Assembly: GCA_021399445.1 (NCBI GenBank)
Contig: JAJTUQ010000002.1
Location: forward strand, 1,240,001-1,304,000
Source of the DNA: Xylogone sp. PMI_703
Taxonomy: Eukaryota > Ascomycota > Leotiomycetes
DNA: 64,000 nucleotides
Direction: 5' to 3'
Shown here: positions 58,313 to 64,000 of the stretch, piece by piece
Layout of the letters: the number at the start of each line of letters is the position of its first letter
How positions within the stretch are numbered: the stretch's first letter is position 1
Notes under the pieces: generated by a model
Database searches by the model: none
What the model was told of the DNA's origin: nothing
Seen by the model: the letters and a program-made list of their open reading frames with translations, nothing else
Translations under genes and position numbers: made by a program

Positions 58313-60155
58313 GCATGCAGAAGATCGGTGAAATCTGACTCTACATGACCAAATTGCTGATACAATACCACTAGAGTATGAAAAGACAAAGGCAACACTG
58401 GGACAATTTTGCGGACCAGCATAACTTGATTTGCCTACACAGAAATGCCATCCTAGGTTTCCATGAAGCAGTTGTAAAGTAAACGCACAATCACGATTAC
58501 AAACAACTACCAAGAGTGGCCGGTGTCCTCGATTTCTACAACGTACACGGCCTCTTACCAACCCGAGAACGCTCTCGAGATAGCCTTACAGAGCGCACAC
58601 CGCTTCGAAATCATTCACACGGTCATTTGTAACCTAAGATTATTAGTCCTGACTTGAGTAATGTGTGATATTTCTGTCGATCGCCTTTGCAAATAGAGCG
58701 CCTTTACAATACCTACTTCCTACAATAGGCCCTCAAGACTCAACACCTGTACGCGGTGGGAGCTATGAACCCATAGCATTCCCGAGGCAATGTCTATAAA
58801 GCCAAAATTGAGTCACAGATCGAATCGGATCGACGTTATACTTGCACGCTGTATCTTTTTTTCGATTCTATTCTTAAGCTACAATTACTGCCCATTTTGA
58901 CAACATGGCCTTTTCGAAGTTCAACAGAAAAGTGCGATTTGCTAACTTCTAAAAAAAGACTTAAAACACTTATTGTCAAATCTGTCTAGAAAGCTTTTGA
59001 CTCACGTCAAGTCACCTGGGATTTGATTTTAGAGGGTTTAAATACTTATTCGTAGTATACGACTTTCATAGCTACCCCAACCGGCGGAGGAGGTTCATAT
59101 TAAACAAGCGACTAGTTAGAAATGCTTTCCAAGGTATACAGCATAATAACACCGTGAATCAAGGACCCAGGATTGTCTGTAATAAGAGCGCCTTTTCTCC
59201 TTATAGTTTTTGGTTCTTGTTTTGAGCAATATTTGTATATGATTCCTTAGCTTAGCACGTCTCTATTACCACCTAGGGGGGTCGAGTCACCATGCCCCTC
59301 AGACGAAAATTAGCATCCATCCATCAATCAATCAATAGCACTATTTCTACCACGAGAGACCCCTCTCACTGTTAATTATCTTCCCGTAGTGTACTAAGCT
59401 GCACCTATCGGCGTTCGGGACATTTATAGTAAATCTTGAGGGAAGACGGAGCAGAGTAGAATGGTAAATAGCCAAGATATATTGCTTCTTTAGTAGATGA
59501 AGGACAACACTATCTATTCTCCCACAAGTGTATCATGAGAATCTCTTTATATAAGGCACTTCTTACCATGGAAAACATACTCTGACTCCAAAAAGAACAA
59601 AAGTTTCACAGGAGTCCCGAATTCCGGTTTCGAGTGTAGAGGACGAGGCTATTATGTGCTCCCCCCCTTATTCATCCCTCAACTCATCCCAATACTGATA
59701 CTCAAACATAGCATAAAGTATGAAGAAAGAATCGAAACGGGTATATTTATTTTTCAGCTATCTACGCTGTAGAAAACAGCCCCCCACTTTCAGTCCACTA
59801 GCGATTGCTTGAAAAAGCATAAGAGCTATATTTTCAACCCCCGACGTAAAAAAACCCGTGTTTCATCTGTTCTCATGAATTTCATGGATGAAGCAGCCAA
59901 TCAATCCGCCGCTCTAAAATGCACGATTCAAAGCCTCCTGTGATATCTTTCTTTTGTTATTGTCGTTGCTTCATCATCCGTGAAATGCTAACCCGTGGAT
60001 AGCTTATCGTAGCTACCCCGCCAATGCTAAACTTCCATGAAGTCTTGGTTTTCCCATTAATGCTACCCCCAGAGCGGGATTCGAAAACGAAATGTAAATC
60101 ACCGGGTATACCGACCAAAGCTGCACTGACACCCGCCTCGATGAAAATAAGGGAT

Positions 60156-61786
60156 CTAATAACCCTGTTGTCGATGCCATTTCTCCTCCCAGCCAGGGAA
60201 ATAGGGACTCTCATCTAGTGTCGTGACATTCCACTCCTTATCCTCTGGATTCTCCGGCTTGACTAACCCCTTTTCAACTTGCTCCTTCATGTACTTTTCT
60301 AGTTCCGGCATGCAGACATGTTCCACATGCCAAGTATTCTTGTACTCCATGAGATTCTTCTTTCCCTCCTTCATGATCTTGACCACCAGCGCTGGAATAT
60401 ACGGCTCATCTCTAAACTCGGTAACGGGTGTGAAGAGAGCCTTGAAGTTGAAGACAATGGCTGAACTCAGCGGCAGTCTTCTTAATGTCTGCCAATCCAC
60501 CCTCAGGTTACACTCATCGATCGTCAAGTCTTCTTTCTGCATTTCGCGAAACTTCTCATGTGGGTGTCCTGCAGGCATGAAAAGCGGCTCTCCAATCTCC
60601 AGACCCCAGCTGCCACGCTGAATTGGACTGTTGACGGGCATTTTGCTGAAGAATCGATCCATGCTGAATTGCATCTTCTCCTTGTAGTCAGGAATCGGGT
60701 TGTGGATTTCTCTCAGCTGCATTCCAATCTTGGTGTCCACGTTCCAGCCTAGAGAGCTGCAGATGACGCCGGCACGGAAATAGTACATTCCATCTTTGTC
60801 GTTTCGGAGCATAATACCAAAATCCTCAGGAACATTGTTTATGAGCACTTCCAATGGATGCATGCTCTTGATGTCGGTGTCTGTCTTGAGAATGCGGTTA
60901 TGGAAGGTCTTCTTATCCTCGGATAGGGAGAAGTATTGCGGGTATCGAGCGCAGTAGAACTGGAGGCACATCTCCATGATTTCCTTGCAGGCGAGTTCAG
61001 ATCCGGGCAGATACTGAAGGACTCTCTTCCCGTACTGGGCGTATAGATCCTGACGTTGCTTGACTCTGTCAATGTAAGTGTTCTCAATTTCCAACCACCA
61101 ATCCGGTTCCATCTTTGTCAAAGCTGCCTTCTGGTTAGCAGATTTCATTTTTTAAGGAATAAAATAGGAGTACACGAAGACTTACACATGGTCTGATGAT
61201 ATTGCCATCTGAAAGGTCTATATGGCCGAGGAAGTGCCTTGGCTGGATCGAACTCCGTGTATGGTTGTGGAAGCGGGACTCCACTCAAAATATCATAAGG
61301 AGGGAAGTCACCCAAAGCCTTAATTTCTTCCGTGGAAAAGCCCGTTGGAGTATACTTGGGCGTCTTGTTCTCGAGCTCGTAGCTGCGTGTCATGGGGATC
61401 TGGTCTCTCAATATATCCTCTTCCGTGGGTTCAGGTCGAACGGGCAAAGCTATGCCAGCCACACGTCTCACATCTGCCAGAGCCGCTCTCCTGGACGGGG
61501 GAAGTGTATTGGGGAAGTCGGGTGACTGAAGGTTCGATGCGGGACTGCCATTGCCCGGTCCCTTTTCCTTCTTTTCCGGGGATATAGATCGAGGAGGCGT
61601 TCGAGCTCCGGAAGTCCGACGACGACGAAAGTGTAAGTTATTGAGCATGGTCTGTCTTCCCGACTTGGTGACTGCAACGGCGCCAATGGAGACCAATAGC
61701 AAGGCAGATCCCAGAACAAGGAGCCATTGCTCCTGTATCCAGATAGGAAGAGCCATTGGCAAGGAATTGGTGAAGAGGGAGCCCAT
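60156..61786 (-). CDS. DUF3445 haem-dependent oxidase-like protein, membrane anchored
   Basis: Exons 61786-61186 and 61123-60156 are joined across a 62 nt GTAAGT...AAGGCAG intron, giving 522 residues. An N-terminal hydrophobic segment (WLLVLGSALLLVSIGAVAV, ~21-39) acts as a membrane anchor, followed by a basic Arg/Pro/Ser linker. The conserved domain starts near 165 (ALGDFPPYDILSGVPLPQPY, RPFRWQYHQTM). It continues with KMEPDWWLEIENTY, the helix QYLPGSELACKEIMEMCLQF, LINNVPEDFGIMLR, RAGVICSSLGWNV, HNPIPDYKEKMQFSMDRFF and LRVDWQTLRRLPLS. This is the DUF3445 family, described as haem-dependent oxidative N-demethylase-like. The actual substrate is unknown. The N-terminal anchor suggests endoplasmic reticulum. 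Confidence 0.85.
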
Positions 61787-64000
61787 AGTATCAATTGGGA
61801 CTATCGTTGGTGTGTCTTGAAGGAAGCCGTATCTGGTATTGGACCAGACAGCTCCGGGAGGAAGGAAGTGAATAGGGAGATAGCGGGAAAGATATTATAT
61901 GTATAGGTATGTGTATATAAGGAAATCCGAGCCCGCTAGATACACTCGGGAAGGACCAGCAATGAGGAAGGAGGAGGTTAATGGACGGTATATATCTCGG
62001 AGATATATATATGACCGTGGTCCAGGGTAGCGAGCCTCAGAAGAGCAGTGAGCGCAGTACAAAGCCCAGGTACGAATTGCCGAATCGAGGCCCCATGAAG
62101 CATTGGACAAACAGCAGCCAGGCACGACGGGATGTATATAACACACAAAATACAATGCCTCCCTCGAGTCAAAGAAAAGAGAAAAAGAAAACGATTTCCC
62201 CTTATCGTAACCCAACTGGCACGACTTATGTCAGAAGGAAAACGTACGATTGTTGCAAAAAGGGAAAAAGAAGGGGAGGGATGGTTGAAATAAAGAACCC
62301 AGGAGAGAGAGGAAATAATGGGGTTACGGTGCAATAATGGATTGGATTGGACTTGAAAGGGCCGGCGGGCAGGAAAAAGGCCCAGCAGCGAGGGCAGACA
62401 GGGCTGAAAGAGGTAAAAACAAAGCATGGCGCGCAGCAGCCCCCCCCCTCGACTGGGCCGAAAGGGGCCATGAGCGGCAAAGGAGAGGAAGGGGTTGGCT
62501 TATTGACCCTATGGATTTCGCTGTTCTCTTTGGTTGTTTTGAGTGGATGAGATTTGATTTGGATTGAGAGAAGAAAGCATAATTAATATCTAATAAATAC
62601 TCAATAGTTAATGGTAATGATAATGTTCAATGTCTCTGAGTGTATTCCCGAGTGGTCTTGTGCTCTGGCGCCTCCTCGCCAGGACGTCATTGTAGCGGCG
62701 GTGGGATACAGCAGGCACGGACGAGGCAAGATGGCGCAACTTCTCGGGGCCAAGGGCAGGGGAGAGGGAAAGGGAACCAGAGCGTCGGCATTGCACTTGG
62801 CCTGCTACCTGTGCTGCTGGATTGCAGAAGCCATCGGGGAGGGCACATGGCACCGGCAGGGCATACTCTTTGGGGGTCTATTACTGCGCAGGTACTGACA
62901 ATTGATGGGATAAATGATGGCACTGTAACTGTAGTGTGTTGTACTGTACTTTACAAGTGCTACTATCATACCGCTCTGTTCATGTAGATGTACATTTGCA
63001 AGCCCCATAGATAACTGAATAGATGGGAGATAACTAGAGTACACAGATTGCCATAGTGAGCGTAGTCCCGTGGCGCTTGCACTGTGGGTAATAGCGGGGG
63101 AGCCCCTACGGCATGTACGGTACCCTATCAGCGGGGTGCTGCCCGCATTATCAGTTGGGTCCCTCGGCGCCTGTTTATGAGTGGCTTGGGGCGTCTTTGT
63201 TCGTTATCTGCCCGTCGCCTCTTTCTCTCTTCTGTCTCTGTCTCGGTCTCTGTCTCTCCGCCTCTTATTTTCCCTCCTTTCTCCTCTTTCTCGACTCTCT
63301 GGGCTCGTCGGGTTGCTTTTGCCAAATCCGGGCATCTCAGCCCTTGCAGCTCTGCTGTTGGCCCTCTCCCCAAGCTTTGCCACGAACGGGAAAAGATCGA
63401 GCGGGGAGGGAGAGATGAGTTCCTGCTCTGCTTTTAGTCACTCTCCTGTTGCTGTCACTGCGCTGTTGTTACTGTTCCGAGTAAAAATACCAGTCTCTTT
63501 GTTGCGGTGGTTGTGGTTGTCTGTCGGTGCGTACGTAATCCCTGACTTATCGTTGGGAGGGGAGAGAGCAGGATACAGAGGTGCATAATAATAGTTATGA
63601 GACCTCATCTGGTGAATGATTTTAATATAATTCCCAAGAACCTAGCTCTTTCTTTCCCTCTTAAATATCAGTTTCAATTGCAATTGCAATGAAATCAAAT
63701 ATGACGACCCCAGCACCCGGAATCAGAGCTATCACAACTCACTTTCTCTCCCATTCCCATCGTCCATGTCAACTGCAACAACCCTCACACTCCAGCCTGG
63801 CTGCCCGCTGCTAGCTGATGAACCTGAGAAGGAACACAAGCCCAGTGCAGTACAGTGCAGTGCGTGCAGCAGCAAACAAAAACCACACTTGAGCGAATTT
63901 TCGCACATCATCACATCGCACCGCAGCGCTCATCGCCCATTGCACATTGCAACCATGTGTTGCCCCGTCTGCGGTGTTCCCACTGTGCAACTGTCACCAC
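61787..64000. other. Intergenic region to window end
   Basis: This is the upstream region of the DUF3445 gene. It has purine-rich stretches (62160-62290), some GTAC motifs (62940-63000 and 63115-63122), and a CT-rich tract (63210-63300) resembling a long leader. The frames here share the low-complexity composition and lack motifs. No gene is supported. Confidence 0.45.

Larger units (their letters stand above)
56045..60155. other. 4.1 kb region without supported genes
   Basis: It holds a foldback element (56923-57034), a 17-base direct repeat at 56539-56555 and 57136-57152, and dispersed repeat copy 2 (58173-58312). The 204-codon minus frame at 56643-57257 runs through the foldback and is not called. 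From 58320 on it is AT-rich with no motif. Confidence 0.55.

Noticed and set aside
63084..63588. Overlapping plus frames of 101-135 codons near the window end
   Set aside because: They arise from a CT-rich low-complexity tract and have no motif.
63955..64000. ATG followed by a CCPVCG-encoding sequence at the window end
   Set aside because: Only about 15 codons are visible, too little to support a gene.

Overview
The window is nuclear DNA of a filamentous ascomycete (Pezizomycotina). This is shown by many 50-110 nt GT-AG introns with CTAAC-type branch sites, Zn2Cys6 regulators, a class IV chitin synthase, a CYT-4-type mitochondrial RNase, Hos2, an ING protein and a btgE-like wall protein. Leotiomycetes seems the best fit, but that is only an impression from protein character. 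I rebuilt exon-intron structures by hand and required frame continuity at every junction. About 22 genes are supported, several of them with exons too short to stand out as open frames.

Left part (1-21 kb): the 3' end of an unrecognised gene; a Sel1-repeat, CaaX-ended Skt5/Chs4-type chitin synthase activator (minus); a 4.4 kb intergenic region rich in GTAC motifs; a class IV chitin synthase (plus); an HNH-nuclease-like gene; a second long GTAC-rich spacer; and a GH17 btgE-type wall glucanase. Three cell-wall genes therefore share a gene-poor region with unusual intergenic DNA.

Middle (21-42 kb): a gene-dense housekeeping stretch. It holds a WD40 protein, a CYT-4/Dss1 exoribonuclease, the small subunit of molybdopterin synthase (MOCS2A), a short PSI-type membrane protein, a large Zn2Cys6 regulator, an FMP42-like MFS transporter, the histone deacetylase Hos2 divergent from an ING/PHD chromatin protein, a DUF3605 protein and a small tail-anchored orphan.

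Right part (42-64 kb): UTP-glucose-1-phosphate uridylyltransferase (with a possible second start inside its first intron), a FYVE/RING ubiquitin ligase candidate, an Atg33-like membrane protein, a peroxisomal-type 2,4-dienoyl-CoA reductase, an eight-exon Zn2Cys6 regulator, a gene-free 4 kb stretch with a foldback element and a dispersed repeat copy, and a DUF3445 haem-oxidase-like protein.

Functional links: UDP-glucose synthesis, chitin synthesis, its activator and a beta-glucan enzyme all feed the cell wall, and Hos2 and ING are both chromatin regulators. No CRISPR, rRNA, convincing tRNA or intact transposon was seen. The most interesting leads are the GTAC-motif clusters around the chitin synthase pair, a roughly 120-135 bp dispersed repeat that may be an exon, the alternative start of the uridylyltransferase, and the foldback element.
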